Source: Streptomyces sp. R41 (GTDB lineage Bacteria; Actinomycetota; Actinomycetes; Streptomycetales; Streptomycetaceae). Taken from it: 64,000 nucleotides of DNA. Positions 52,710 through 62,002 of this stretch are shown here, one piece after another. Each line of letters opens with the position of its first letter. Position 1 is the first letter of the stretch. Position numbers and translations under genes: made by a program. The stretch covers positions 5,687,001 to 5,751,000 of the forward strand of contig NZ_CP163443.1 of the NCBI RefSeq assembly GCF_041053055.1, in the 5' to 3' direction. The notes under the pieces were generated by a model, which saw only the letters and a program-made list of their open reading frames with translations, did not search any database and was not told where the DNA came from.

Positions 52710-54293
52710 ATGTACATCAGGCGCACCCTTCGGCCGACCAGGCCCCTCCGTGTGAGTGGCGTGCTGTTGGCCGCCGCAGCGCTGCTCATCTCGGCCTGCT
52801 CCTCCGGGAGTTCGACGACGTCGACGGCGACGGCGGACGCGGTGCTGGCCGCGCTGCCGAGCTCCACGCCCTCCACGCTGTCGCGGTACTACGGGCAGAA
52901 GCTGAACTGGCGCACCTGCGGGGTCCCCGGCTTCGAGTGCGCCACGATGAAGGCGCCGCTGGACTACGCCAAGCCGGCGTCGGGCGACGTCAGGCTGGCG
53001 GTCGCCCGCAAGAAGGCCACGGGGCCGGGCAAGCGCCTCGGTTCGCTGCTGGTCAACCCGGGAGGACCGGGCGGCTCGGCGGTCGGCTATCTCCAGCAGT
53101 ACGCCGGGGTCGGCTACCCGGCGGAGGTCCGCGCCCGCTACGACATGGTGGCGGTCGACCCGCGCGGCGTGGCCCGCAGCGAGCCGGTCGAATGCCTCAC
53201 AGGCCGCCAGATGGACACGTACACGCAGACGGACACGACTCCGGACGACAAGAAGGAGACGGGGCAACTGGTCGACGCGTACAAGAAGTTCGCCGAGGGC
53301 TGCGGCCGACGCTCGCCCGATCTGCTCCGGCATCTCTCCACGGTGGAGGCGGCCCGTGACATGGACATCCTGCGCGCCGTGCTGGGCGACCAGAAGCTGA
53401 CGTATGTCGGGGCGTCGTACGGGACGTTCCTCGGGGCGACGTATGCCGGCCTCTTCCCGGACCGCGTGGGCCGCGTGGTCCTGGACGGCGCGATGGATCC
53501 GCAGCTCACCGCGCGCAAACTCAATCAGGACCAGACGGCGGGCTTCGAGACGGCCTTCCAGTCGTTCGCGAAGGACTGCGTGCGCCAGAGCGACTGCCCG
53601 CTGGGCGGCACGGGCACGAGCCCGGAGCAGGTGGGCAAGAACCTGAAGGCGTTCTTCCAGCAGCTCGACAAGGCGCCCATCCCGGCCGGCGACGCGGACG
53701 GCCGCAAGCTCGGCGAGGCGCTCGCGACGACGGGTGTGATCGCGGCGATGTACGACGAGTCGGCCTGGCCGCAGCTGCGTGAGGCGCTCACCGCGGCGAT
53801 GCAGGAGAAGGACGGCGCGGGTCTGCTCGCCCTGTCCGACAGTTACTACGAGCGCGACGCCGACGGCAGGTACGCGAACCTGATGTTCGCCAACGCGGCG
53901 GTGAACTGCCTCGACCTCCCGGCCGCCTTCGCCACCCCCGACCAGGTGGAGAAGGCCCTCCCCGCCTTCGAGAAGGCGTCCCCCGTCTTCGGTGAGGGCC
54001 TGGCCTGGGCCTCCCTGAACTGCGCGTACTGGCCGGTGAAGCCGACGGGTGAGCCCCACCGCATCGAGGCGAAGGGCGCGGCCCCGATCCTCGTGGTCGG
54101 CACCACCCGCGACCCGGCGACCCCATACCCCTGGGCCCGGTCCCTCGCCTCCCAGCTCTCCTCCGGCACCCTCCTCACCTACGTCGGCGACGGCCACACC
54201 GCCTACGGCCGCGGCAGCGCCTGCATCGACTCCACGATCAACCGTTATCTCCTCCAGGGCACCCCTCCCACCAAGGGAAAGCGCTGCTCATAG
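52710..54293 (+). CDS. Secreted alpha/beta-hydrolase peptidase lipoprotein (tripeptidyl aminopeptidase-like)
   Basis: A 527-residue exported hydrolase. The signal peptide ends in a lipobox-like ISAC (Cys near 30). The family marks are NPGGPGGS (near 115), the nucleophile elbow GASYGT with Ser near 233, Asp in TTRDPATPY (near 469) and His in GDGHTAYG (near 496). Such Streptomyces enzymes (Tap/SlpD/SlpE-like) remove tripeptides or act on cell-surface peptides. ATG 52710 gives a normal signal peptide. Repeat DNA lies just upstream and a hairpin just downstream. It is the last core-block gene before the tRNA. Confidence 0.92.
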   Translation: MYIRRTLRPTRPLRVSGVLLAAAALLISACSSGSSTTSTATADAVLAALPSSTPSTLSRYYGQKLNWRTCGVPGFECATMKAPLDYAKPASGDVRLAVARKKATGPGKRLGSLLVNPGGPGGSAVGYLQQYAGVGYPAEVRARYDMVAVDPRGVARSEPVECLTGRQMDTYTQTDTTPDDKKETGQLVDAYKKFAEGCGRRSPDLLRHLSTVEAARDMDILRAVLGDQKLTYVGASYGTFLGATYAGLFPDRVGRVVLDGAMDPQLTARKLNQDQTAGFETAFQSFAKDCVRQSDCPLGGTGTSPEQVGKNLKAFFQQLDKAPIPAGDADGRKLGEALATTGVIAAMYDESAWPQLREALTAAMQEKDGAGLLALSDSYYERDADGRYANLMFANAAVNCLDLPAAFATPDQVEKALPAFEKASPVFGEGLAWASLNCAYWPVKPTGEPHRIEAKGAAPILVVGTTRDPATPYPWARSLASQLSSGTLLTYVGDGHTAYGRGSACIDSTINRYLLQGTPPTKGKRCS

Positions 54294-54301
54294 CCCGCCC
54301 G

Positions 54302-54332
54302 CACACCCCGGCACCGGAGGCCCCGGGGTGTG
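54302..54332 (+). terminator. Terminator of the peptidase gene
   Basis: CACACCCCGG (54302-54311) pairs with CCGGGGTGTG (54323-54332) around an 11-nt loop, 9 bp after the stop. Confidence 0.8.
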
Positions 54333-54400
54333 TACGGAGCACCCTTGGAAACTGTGTAGACTTACCGACGTTGCTGATCGCACCATAGTGCGGAGAGCGC

Positions 54401-54474
54401 GCCGCCTTAGCTCAGATGGCCAGAGCAACGCACTCGTAATGCGTAGGTCTCGGGTTCGAATCCCGAAGGCGGCT
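54401..54474 (+). tRNA. tRNA-Thr (anticodon CGT)
   Basis: A complete cloverleaf: acceptor GCCGCCT/AGGCGGC, D stem GCTC/GAGC, anticodon stem ACGCA/TGCGT with loop CTCGTAA (anticodon CGT, reads ACG), T stem TCGGG/CCCGA with TTCGAAT. The discriminator base is T; CCA is not encoded. A hairpin terminator with a T tract follows. Acquired DNA begins right after it, so its 3' end is the likely integration site. Confidence 0.97.
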
Positions 54475-54482
54475 CCGAGAAG

Positions 54483-54516
54483 CCCCAGGACTCACTCGCC
54501 GTGACCTGGGGTTTTT
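54483..54516 (+). terminator. tRNA-Thr terminator
   Basis: CCCCAGG (54483-54489) pairs with CCTGGGG (54505-54511), with inner TCAC/GTGA pairing, followed by a T-rich tract. Confidence 0.85.
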
Positions 54517-54620
54517 CCTTTCCTTGATTGACTTTTGGTCTAAACCACTTACTCATCGGGGCTCCGAGGTGCCCCGATGGGGCCCAATATGGGGCCCGCG
54601 CGGGTCCTGTTTGTCCGCCT

Positions 54621-55188
54621 TCAGTACCTTCTTCTTCGATGCCCGGTATGTGGTGATGGGGTCCAAGGGGGCTGAGAGGCCTTCGCGGCGTGCAACACCG
54701 TCTGGTACGTGGCGGTCGGCGTCCGCATCGAGGTGTGCCCGAGCATCGCCAGCACGGCCTTCAGCGTGACGCTGGCGGCCAGCGCCAGACTCTCGGCCTC
54801 GTGGCGGCCGTCGTTGAGCCGGATCGGTGGGAGGCCGTACAGCTCTACCAGCCGGTCCCAGCAGTCGGAGAAGAACTGCGGGTGGTGCGTCTTGCAGTTC
54901 GCCGACGCGGGCGCGGTGTTCCGGGCGGCGCGCGTTGTCGGAGACGATGCAGCCGGAGATACCTTGGGTGTGGCGGGCGCGAAGGTCGCGCATCTTGAGC
55001 ACGCCGAGGTGGGGGACCGGGTACAGCTCGATCCCGCGGCCGTACTCGTGGGCGGTGGTCCTCTTCGGCTCGGTCTTCTTCTCGTGCCAGTTCAGCAGGA
55101 ATTCCGCCACGGTCTCATCTGACAGGACGTTCACTCCGGCCGTGGAGGACCCGAGATCCACAGACTGCAGAATCGGCAGACCGACCAC
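54621..55188 (-). pseudogene. Decayed tyrosine recombinase (integrase)
   Basis: Two pieces in different frames. The N-terminal piece (about 55120 down to 54930) reads TVAEFLLNW and later VPHLGVLKMRDLRARHTQ, the core-binding domain of actinobacterial integrases. The C-terminal piece (about 54850-54680) reads RLNDGRHEAESLALAAS then AMLGHTSM and TYQTVL: the H-x-x-R box has decayed (H-D-L-R-H to N-D-G-R-H) but the nucleophile Tyr remains. The ~150 residues normally between are missing and the frame changes. It lies 147 bp beyond tRNA-Thr, so it probably marks an old integration event. Confidence 0.8.
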
Positions 55189-55211
55189 ACCATCCCAGGG
55201 GGACGTACTTG

Positions 55212-55373
55212 ATGCAGGAACTGCGCTTTGATGACGTGCGATTCGCCGTGAGCACCGGCAACGATCAGGTGTGGCTGCACCGGGGGCTCGGTGGCCATGA
55301 GTTGCGTGTCCAGCTCAACGTCGCGGTGACGCCATTCAAGGAGGCTGGTGTCGACGGTCACGTAATTGTTTGA
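55212..55373 (+). CDS. Possible small protein of unknown function
   Basis: A 53-codon frame starting MQELRFDDVRFAVSTG and ending GVDGHVIV, with AGGGGGA about 10 nt upstream. No family was recognised. It lies between the integrase remnant and the helicase gene, so it may be a gene fragment from the acquired element. Confidence 0.3.
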   Translation: MQELRFDDVRFAVSTGNDQVWLHRGLGGHELRVQLNVAVTPFKEAGVDGHVIV

Positions 55374-55508
55374 CCGCTGACAGGCCGCACCGGTCACACT
55401 GGCTGACCCGCTGTGAGCACCCGGCACATGGCCCGGGGACCTCACCCCCTGACGCGCGTAAGATCGCTCCTCTGCATCTGGCTCTGGCCGATGACCGTAC
55501 GGTTCCGT
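55374..55508. other. Gap downstream of the helicase gene
   Basis: Nothing recognisable here; it separates the possible small gene from the convergent helicase end. Confidence 0.4.
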
Positions 55509-58500
55509 TCAGTCGCGAACGTGTCGGATGTGCGCGGTGCGGCGCTTCCCTGAACCGTCCTCGTACTCCACCGGGATGCCGGTCTCGCGCCACAGCAAGG
55601 CAACTGCGAGTGGCGTGAACGGGCTGAGCGCCTGACCCTCCTCCGCGGCCGGGCCCTGAGAAGTGATCTCGTAGTCCTCGACAACTGTGGAGCCATCGAA
55701 GCTCAGGCCGACTAGGCGGCCGGGGGCCACCATCGCTCCCCCGGTTGCGCGAGGGGTGGCAGGGGTTGCCCTGAGGAAGCTCTCCAGGAAGGTGGCGCGC
55801 TCCTCGAGCTGTTCACGCCGCTTTTCCCATTTACGCCGGTTATCGGCGCGCACCCGGTAATCAGTGGCGGTGTCAAGGGGTTCCGGCTGCCGCAGGTACT
55901 CGCGTATCTGAGACAGCTCGTTCTCGACACGTTGCCAGGATGTCCTGGCCAACGCTGTCACCGGGTAGGTGGCGACAGAAGGGGACTCGCTATGCCGTGG
56001 AGTCGGCACGGTTCTGCGCTGCCGCGCGGTGGGACCGGAAGTTGGTGAAGTCCGGGTTCCGCCGCCCTGACCCGCAGAGGGCCGCCGCGCAGGCCCACTC
56101 TGTGGCTCGGCTCGTGACGACGACGCTTCCGGTTTCGCCGCGTCACCTTCAACCGCGCCCGCTGCGCTGGGGCTTGTATCAACGAGGGCTACCGCACGTT
56201 CGACGGCGGATCGCAGCCGGGCTTCGGCACCGGACCGGTCGCGGTACCAGTCGGTGCCCCAGATCCGGTGTAGCTCCCAGCCAAGCCCACGCAGCACTCC
56301 TTCGCGCAGCCGGTCACGGTCACGGGCTGCCTTCGAGGAGTGGTACATGGCGCCATCGCACTCCACCCCCAGCGCGTACAACCCCGGCCGGTGCGGATGC
56401 CGGACGCCCAGGTCGATGCGGTAGCCGGCGACGCCAACCTGAGGCTGCACGTCATAGCCCCAGCTGCGCAGCACCGCCAGCACAGATTCCTCGAACGGGC
56501 TCTCCGGCTGGGCGTCCGGGTCCACCGTCTCCTGGGAGAGCACAGACGGACCGCTCTGTGCGTACTGCAGGTAGCGGTGGAAGTACCGGAAGCTCTTGCT
56601 GCCGGTGTTCCCCGGCACCTCACCCGGGTCGAACGAGGCCACGACCTCCACGCGGTAGCGTGCGCGGGTCACGGCGACGTTCAGACGGCGCCAACCATCC
56701 GCCTTGTTCATGGGGCCGAAGTTCTTCGAAAACTTGCCGTGGGCGTCACGGCCGTACCCGACGGACAGGATCATGACGTCCCGCTCGTCGCCCTGCACAC
56801 TCTCCAGATTTTTGACGAAGAACCCGTTCAGCCGATCCTCGGAGAAGCACTCGTCGAGGTCGGGCCGAGTCCGGCGCGCCGCGTCCACGGCGTCCTGGAT
56901 CGCGACGGCCTGTGACTGGGACAGCGCGACCACGCCCAGCGATCTGCCCTTGCGAGTACTGAAGTGGTGGATCACCCGGCGGGCCACCTCCTCAGCCTCG
57001 CCTGGGTTGTTCCGAGCGGCTGCCCCGGAACGGTAGACGCCTTCCCTGGCGCGGTAGAAGGCGACGCCGACATCCGCACCCTCCGCGTGAGCCCCGGGGA
57101 AGGTGGTCATGGACTCGTCGTAGAACTCCCGGTTGCTGAAGGCAATCAGGTCCTCATGACGGCTGCGGTAGTGCCAGCGCAGCGACAAACTCTCCAGCAG
57201 CCCGCTCGCCTTGCACAGATCCAGCACGGAACGGAACTGATCGGGGGACTCCTCGTCCTCGCTGTCCTCCTCGTCATCGCCTGTGGAGGAGAAGAATTCG
57301 GTGGGCGGGAGCTGCTTCTGGTCACCAGCCACGATCAGTGCCCGACCACGGTAGACACAGTTGATTGCGTCCTGGGGCAGCACCTGCGACGCCTCGTCGA
57401 AGATCACCACATCGAAGACGAGGTCGGGCGGCAGGAATCGGCTGACTGTAAGCGGGCTCATCATGAAGCACGGCTTGATCAGCGGTACCGCCTCCCTGGC
57501 GGCTTCCAGGAGCTCTCTCACCGGCTTGTGCCGAGTCTTCTTCTCGCCCTCTCGTCTGAGCAACGCCGCACCCGGAGCGTCCGTGGTTCGAGGGCGACGA
57601 GCGTCACAGGTCTGGATGACGCGCGCACGAGCGTGGTTGGCCAGTCTCGCGTCCAGTTCCCGGAAGCCGGCCACCAAGTCATCGCGGTCCGCGGATCGTG
57701 GGGTTGCCAGCCGTGAATCACTGGACAGCTGGAGATCAGCCCAGGCGCGGAGAGCCGCACGTTCGACCAGAGCCGGGAAGTCGGCCGGAGCAATCCCGCG
57801 GCGTACCGCCCGGTCCACCAGATCACCCAGGCTCAGGTCGTCGAGGGCCCTGCGACCTTTGTCGTAGGCACGCCACTCGTCAGGGCCGCCCCGATCGCCG
57901 TCCAGGACCGCGAGCGCCTTCAAGGCCGAATCCTGGCCGCGGGAGAACGACTCACGGAGCTGCTCCGCACGTTCCGGACGAAACAGGTCCGCCAATGCCT
58001 CCGTGGCCCGTGCCCATGCACCTGCGGCGGCTTCCAGTTCGGTGTCGGCTTCCGCGCAGTAGAGGATCTCGGCGGCTGAAGCACTCAGTGGCACCCTGCT
58101 CTGAAGCCCGGACGCCTCACGCAGAGTGGTGATCCAATCGAGGGCGGCACTCAGGTCGGACAGGCTGGTGCTTCGGCCCGTGTAGAGGTCCCCGAGCAGT
58201 GCCCGGTCGTCTTCCGCCCTGGACTCGAACTCCACCGTGGCAGCGCGGGCTGCCCGTACGGCATGCACACCGGCGCGTGCTGCGGACAGAGTCCAGGTGC
58301 CCGGTGCCGCGGCCGCTCCTCCGCCCGCGACGGCGGTCTCCTCCACCATCCGCATCAGTTGCTCGGCCCCTCGCAGAGGTGCAACATGCGCGCGGCTCCA
58401 TTGAGCAGCGGCTCTGAGGCTTCCCGGTTCCAATTCGTACGACGGCCCCGCCACAGGTGGAAGGACGAGGGAGTCCCGCCACTCGGTCAGCCGGCCGGCT

Positions 58501-61160
58501 GCCCGTTCCGCGGTGTTCCTCGCGGCAGGGCGCGGTTGCCCTCCGAAAGCCACCTCGCGCGCCAGCGCATCTTGGTTCGTCACTCGGGGAGCGAGCCTGA
58601 GGATCTCATTGGCTCGCTTGATGAGGGAGTCCAGGCCATCGAAGTCGGTGTCTTCGCTCCGCCAGTGTGGACCGAGGACCGAAGCATGGCGACTGGCCTC
58701 GGCATTCAGTGTGCGTGCCGCCTGCTGCCAAGCCACCGCGACCGGAAGCGCGGCCACAACCGCCCTGGTGCATTTACCGCCGTCAGGGAGTAGCGACCTG
58801 ACCAACCGCCGGTCGGCGCGGCACGCTGCAGACAGCCTTCCGGTGATGGACCGATGCATGGTGGCAAACCGGTGCGTGACTTCTTCGAGGGAATCTTCCT
58901 GCAGCACCCGGTCCGTGAAAACCTCTTCGGCCTTCCTCCGAGTCTCGCGCAGCCGTGTCACCGCTTCACGCAGGACTTCTGCGGCGGTCCTGGCGTCGGC
59001 CGCTCCCTCACGGGTGAGCCATGCGGGCAGCGGTTTGGCGTCGTCAGGGTGTCCTGCAAGAACGCCGAGGTGGCCCAAACGGAGGGCGTCGTCGCAGGAC
59101 TCGGGGGCGGGCAAGCCGTACATCGCGGCAACGGCCGCCAGCGACTGGACCGCCTCGTCGAGTGCCGCGGCGTCTGACTCAAGGCGGTCACCGAGCTCAC
59201 GGGCGGCGTCAGCAGTGAGCACACCGATATCGATGGCCGGGGGCAGCACAGCCGACAGAGCGGTCTCCTCCGCACTCGGCGTGGGGTCCGCCTCGGGCGG
59301 CAACCGCTCCCATGCCGCGCCGAGTGTCTGTTCCGCCGAGCGTTCGGCTTCGATGACCTCGTCCAGACGGCGCCGGAAGCCCGCTATCGCTGTGGTCAGG
59401 CCCTGGCTATCGGCGGTCAGCCAGGGGTGCGGCAGTGACGGCCGAGCGCCCGCGACGTGTAGTAGCGCGGTCAGTCGGGCGGTGTCACGCGCTCCCTCCC
59501 AACCGAGTTCAGCGAGGAGAGCCGTGTGCGGCAGCAGCCTCGTATCGAGTTCGCCGAGGGCTTCGGTGGCGAGGTCAAGCGTCTGCAGTGGGTTACCAGC
59601 GTCCGTCAGCCCGTACCAGGAGAATGCCGTGCCTTCCAATGCCGGGCGCCACGACCTGCTGACCTGACGGGCTGCCACAGTCGCCCGGTCAAGTCCCTCG
59701 GCTGTGAGCGTCGCCGCCTCGAAGGTCGGGTCCGCGGGCAGCGGATGAGAACTGTCCAGTAGTGAGATCCTGCCCAGGACGTAGTGCAGGCTCATATCGA
59801 GCCCGCGTCGGCTGTCGTTCATCGCCGCCGCGTACCCGGAGAGTTCCTGGCGCAGTTGGCGAGCACGCTGAAGGTCGGCCCGGGCACCGCCCGACAAGAT
59901 GCGGCGAGGCGCTAGCAATGCCCCGCCGAGTTCCTGCGCCACTTGCTTCCGGCCCGTGTTGTTGCTGTGCAACGCCAAGACGTAGTCATCGAGACCGACA
60001 TCGCCCAGACGGTTGCGGACCACGTCCAAGGCAGCCGCCTTCTCGCTGACGAACAGTACGGTGCGGCCCTGCTCCAGCAGGCCCGCGATCATGTTGGTGA
60101 TCGTCTGGCTCTTGCCAGTGCCGGGCGGCCCGTCCATCACGAAACTGCGGCCCTCGATCGCAGCAGCGACGCACTGCCGCTGGGAAGAGTCCGCGTCGAG
60201 CACAAGCGGGGCTTTTTCGGGCGGCTGGATCTCGTCGATGCGATCGGTGTCGGCCGGTTCGAAGGCAAAGTTCCCTGGCGAGATGCCGGAGTCCGCGCCG
60301 AGCCCAATGGCGCGCACGAGGGCGCTTGCCTGCACCCGGTCGGCGTTGTCGAGGAGGTCCCGATACATGACCTCCTTGCTTGAGTTGAAGGTGTCCAACA
60401 CCACTCGGTTGGTGACTTTCCAGCCGCGCATGCCCGCCACCGCACGCCGGACCTGCGCGATCAGGGCGGGAATGTCACGTTGTTCCACCTGCTCGACGCG
60501 TGGCCAGTCAATGCCCAACTCGCCCATCTTGATGGCGAGGGCAGGGTTGAGAGCCGGCTCCTCATCTGTGTTGGCCTTCAAGACGTACGAGTCCCCGCGT
60601 CGCCGTTCCAGCACGACTGGCACTATCACCAACGGCGAACTGAAGCTCTTCTCGGCAGACGGGGCCGGCGTCCAATCGAGAAAGCCCACACCGAGATGAA
60701 GCACCCACAGGCCGTAGTCGTTGTACTTCTCCCGCGCGACCAGGGCGAGGCGACGCAGATGCCGGTCCTGTTCAGCCTGCGTGGTCTTGGACGTGGTGAG
60801 CGTGACAACGGGGCGGTTGCTGCCGACTCCTGCCCGGGATGCAGGGGTGTCGATTGGCCTGGCGCCAGTGGTGGAACCGGCAGGGACCACTCTCGCGGGC
60901 GGCGCCAACCCGCCCGACGACGCACTCTCATCCTCGGATCCCTCGCCGCGTACAGCAGAGAAGGCACAACCGCGGGAAAGCCCTTCCAGCACGGTGGACA
61001 ACCCGGGCTCGACCAAATCCGTACCTGCGGACGAGGAACGGCGCTGGTAGTTGAGCAGCCGGTTACGGAAGCTCAGATCGATGAGTGAGTCCCGCCATGA
61101 GGCGAGCAGCCTCTCCAGCCGAGCACGGTCCATGGAAGACCGCCTGCCTTGGAGGGTCAT
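55509..61160 (-). CDS. DUF4011 - SF1 helicase - DUF559/Vsr-like nuclease with GreA/B-like C-terminus
   Basis: A 1,883-residue probable anti-phage protein. The N-terminus has DUF4011 (SWRDSLIDLSFRNRLLNYQ, near 20). The helicase has Walker A GPPGTGKSQT (near 343), the DEAS box VIFDEASQVLP (near 1252) and late Upf1-like motifs (NVAVTRAR). Residues ~1560-1655 are a PD-(D/E)xK nuclease: YRIDLGVRHP then GVECDGAMYH. A disordered linker leads to ~1740-1883, a coiled coil followed by a GreA/GreB-C-like domain (LSPFTPLAVALL and GKRRTAHIRHV). ATG 61160 is preferred (GAGGGAG upstream). A similar DUF4011-helicase-Vsr design was reported as a single-gene defence system (Hhe, as I recall). Confidence 0.85.
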   Translation of the reverse strand: MTLQGRRSSMDRARLERLLASWRDSLIDLSFRNRLLNYQRRSSSAGTDLVEPGLSTVLEGLSRGCAFSAVRGEGSEDESASSGGLAPPARVVPAGSTTGARPIDTPASRAGVGSNRPVVTLTTSKTTQAEQDRHLRRLALVAREKYNDYGLWVLHLGVGFLDWTPAPSAEKSFSSPLVIVPVVLERRRGDSYVLKANTDEEPALNPALAIKMGELGIDWPRVEQVEQRDIPALIAQVRRAVAGMRGWKVTNRVVLDTFNSSKEVMYRDLLDNADRVQASALVRAIGLGADSGISPGNFAFEPADTDRIDEIQPPEKAPLVLDADSSQRQCVAAAIEGRSFVMDGPPGTGKSQTITNMIAGLLEQGRTVLFVSEKAAALDVVRNRLGDVGLDDYVLALHSNNTGRKQVAQELGGALLAPRRILSGGARADLQRARQLRQELSGYAAAMNDSRRGLDMSLHYVLGRISLLDSSHPLPADPTFEAATLTAEGLDRATVAARQVSRSWRPALEGTAFSWYGLTDAGNPLQTLDLATEALGELDTRLLPHTALLAELGWEGARDTARLTALLHVAGARPSLPHPWLTADSQGLTTAIAGFRRRLDEVIEAERSAEQTLGAAWERLPPEADPTPSAEETALSAVLPPAIDIGVLTADAARELGDRLESDAAALDEAVQSLAAVAAMYGLPAPESCDDALRLGHLGVLAGHPDDAKPLPAWLTREGAADARTAAEVLREAVTRLRETRRKAEEVFTDRVLQEDSLEEVTHRFATMHRSITGRLSAACRADRRLVRSLLPDGGKCTRAVVAALPVAVAWQQAARTLNAEASRHASVLGPHWRSEDTDFDGLDSLIKRANEILRLAPRVTNQDALAREVAFGGQPRPAARNTAERAAGRLTEWRDSLVLPPVAGPSYELEPGSLRAAAQWSRAHVAPLRGAEQLMRMVEETAVAGGGAAAAPGTWTLSAARAGVHAVRAARAATVEFESRAEDDRALLGDLYTGRSTSLSDLSAALDWITTLREASGLQSRVPLSASAAEILYCAEADTELEAAAGAWARATEALADLFRPERAEQLRESFSRGQDSALKALAVLDGDRGGPDEWRAYDKGRRALDDLSLGDLVDRAVRRGIAPADFPALVERAALRAWADLQLSSDSRLATPRSADRDDLVAGFRELDARLANHARARVIQTCDARRPRTTDAPGAALLRREGEKKTRHKPVRELLEAAREAVPLIKPCFMMSPLTVSRFLPPDLVFDVVIFDEASQVLPQDAINCVYRGRALIVAGDQKQLPPTEFFSSTGDDEEDSEDEESPDQFRSVLDLCKASGLLESLSLRWHYRSRHEDLIAFSNREFYDESMTTFPGAHAEGADVGVAFYRAREGVYRSGAAARNNPGEAEEVARRVIHHFSTRKGRSLGVVALSQSQAVAIQDAVDAARRTRPDLDECFSEDRLNGFFVKNLESVQGDERDVMILSVGYGRDAHGKFSKNFGPMNKADGWRRLNVAVTRARYRVEVVASFDPGEVPGNTGSKSFRYFHRYLQYAQSGPSVLSQETVDPDAQPESPFEESVLAVLRSWGYDVQPQVGVAGYRIDLGVRHPHRPGLYALGVECDGAMYHSSKAARDRDRLREGVLRGLGWELHRIWGTDWYRDRSGAEARLRSAVERAVALVDTSPSAAGAVEGDAAKPEASSSRAEPQSGPARRPSAGQGGGTRTSPTSGPTARQRRTVPTPRHSESPSVATYPVTALARTSWQRVENELSQIREYLRQPEPLDTATDYRVRADNRRKWEKRREQLEERATFLESFLRATPATPRATGGAMVAPGRLVGLSFDGSTVVEDYEITSQGPAAEEGQALSPFTPLAVALLWRETGIPVEYEDGSGKRRTAHIRHVRD

Positions 61161-61588
61161 AAAGCGCAACTCCCTCATTGATGAAGAGGTCGTGAAGGCA
61201 TTAGACGAAATGGGTGAAGCATAGCGGCGCGTCGCAACGACGTCTGGAGGGACGGCACAGGACGACTCTCCCCATGCCAGGGCTCTGGAGGATGGAGAAG
61301 AGGCTTGCCTACCAACATGAGTGAGGAGGCCATGGAAGGACGGCCCTTCCGCACAACGTCATGCCACTCCGGAGCCGTAGACCTCGCACCCGCCCAACGA
61401 GGCAATTCCGCCCCCACCTTCTGCCACAGCGCGTGAAGCGGTCGCCGACACCATCGACAGGGGTGGAGTTGGCCTCGATTGGCAGGCGGCGTACCACTGC
61501 TGTTCTGGGCTGCGTGGTGTTGGTCTCGAGGCCGGGTGAAATCCGACCGGTGAACGGCGGGCCAAAGGTGACCTCGATGACCAAACAG
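61161..61588. other. Gap between the two putative defence units
   Basis: 428 bp with only weak frames on both strands and no recognisable domain. It must hold the helicase promoter and any terminator of the HEPN-like gene. I see no repeat or att-like sequence. Confidence 0.45.
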
Positions 61589-62002
61589 TCAGGGAACGTC
61601 AAGCGTCCGGACGAGCTCGCCGACCTCCGTGCGCCAGGCGCGGACTTGCTCGTAGGTGGGGCCGATCTCGTACTGGTGGTAGTGGCACCCCAGGCACAGG
61701 TGCGACCAGACGGCGCGGGTCCGTCGGGCAGTCTCCTCAGGGGTGTAGCAACGCAAGCAGAGCATCTTGGCCCGCATGGTGGTGCGGGCGAGTCCCGGTA
61801 CCGCTGCGTCGAGCACCCGGTCCACGCAGATCTCCAGGGCAGTCCGTAGAGCCAGTGAAGCTCCGCGGTGACGGCCGGCAGCCGTGGCACCGCGGAGGTC
61901 GCCGTCGAGCATCCGGTCCGCCGTCAGCAGGAGGTCTTCGACGGAGGCGGGGGAAGCAGGTGCTGCGGATACGGAGGGTGAGGATGCAGCGGAGGCACTC
62001 AT
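61589..62002 (-). CDS. Small HEPN-like protein, partner of the zinc-hook ATPase
   Basis: A 137-residue helical protein. It has R53-T-A-L-E57 within GASLALRTALEICVDRVLD, reminiscent of HEPN helices, and R96-A-V-W-S-H101, which formally fits the HEPN R-x4-6-H catalytic motif. Two CxxC pairs (C82/C85 and C103/C106) and a H-Y-H sequence could instead bind zinc. Its ATG at 62002 overlaps the stop of the ATPase gene (ATGA), so the two are translated together. RNase toxin or zinc adaptor are both possible; the HEPN call is my inference. Confidence 0.7.
   Translation of the reverse strand: MSASAASSPSVSAAPASPASVEDLLLTADRMLDGDLRGATAAGRHRGASLALRTALEICVDRVLDAAVPGLARTTMRAKMLCLRCYTPEETARRTRAVWSHLCLGCHYHQYEIGPTYEQVRAWRTEVGELVRTLDVP

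Noticed and set aside
61361..61849. 162-codon frame opposite the HEPN-like gene
   Set aside because: It overlaps the better-supported minus-strand gene, which is translationally coupled to the ATPase, and has shadow-like composition.
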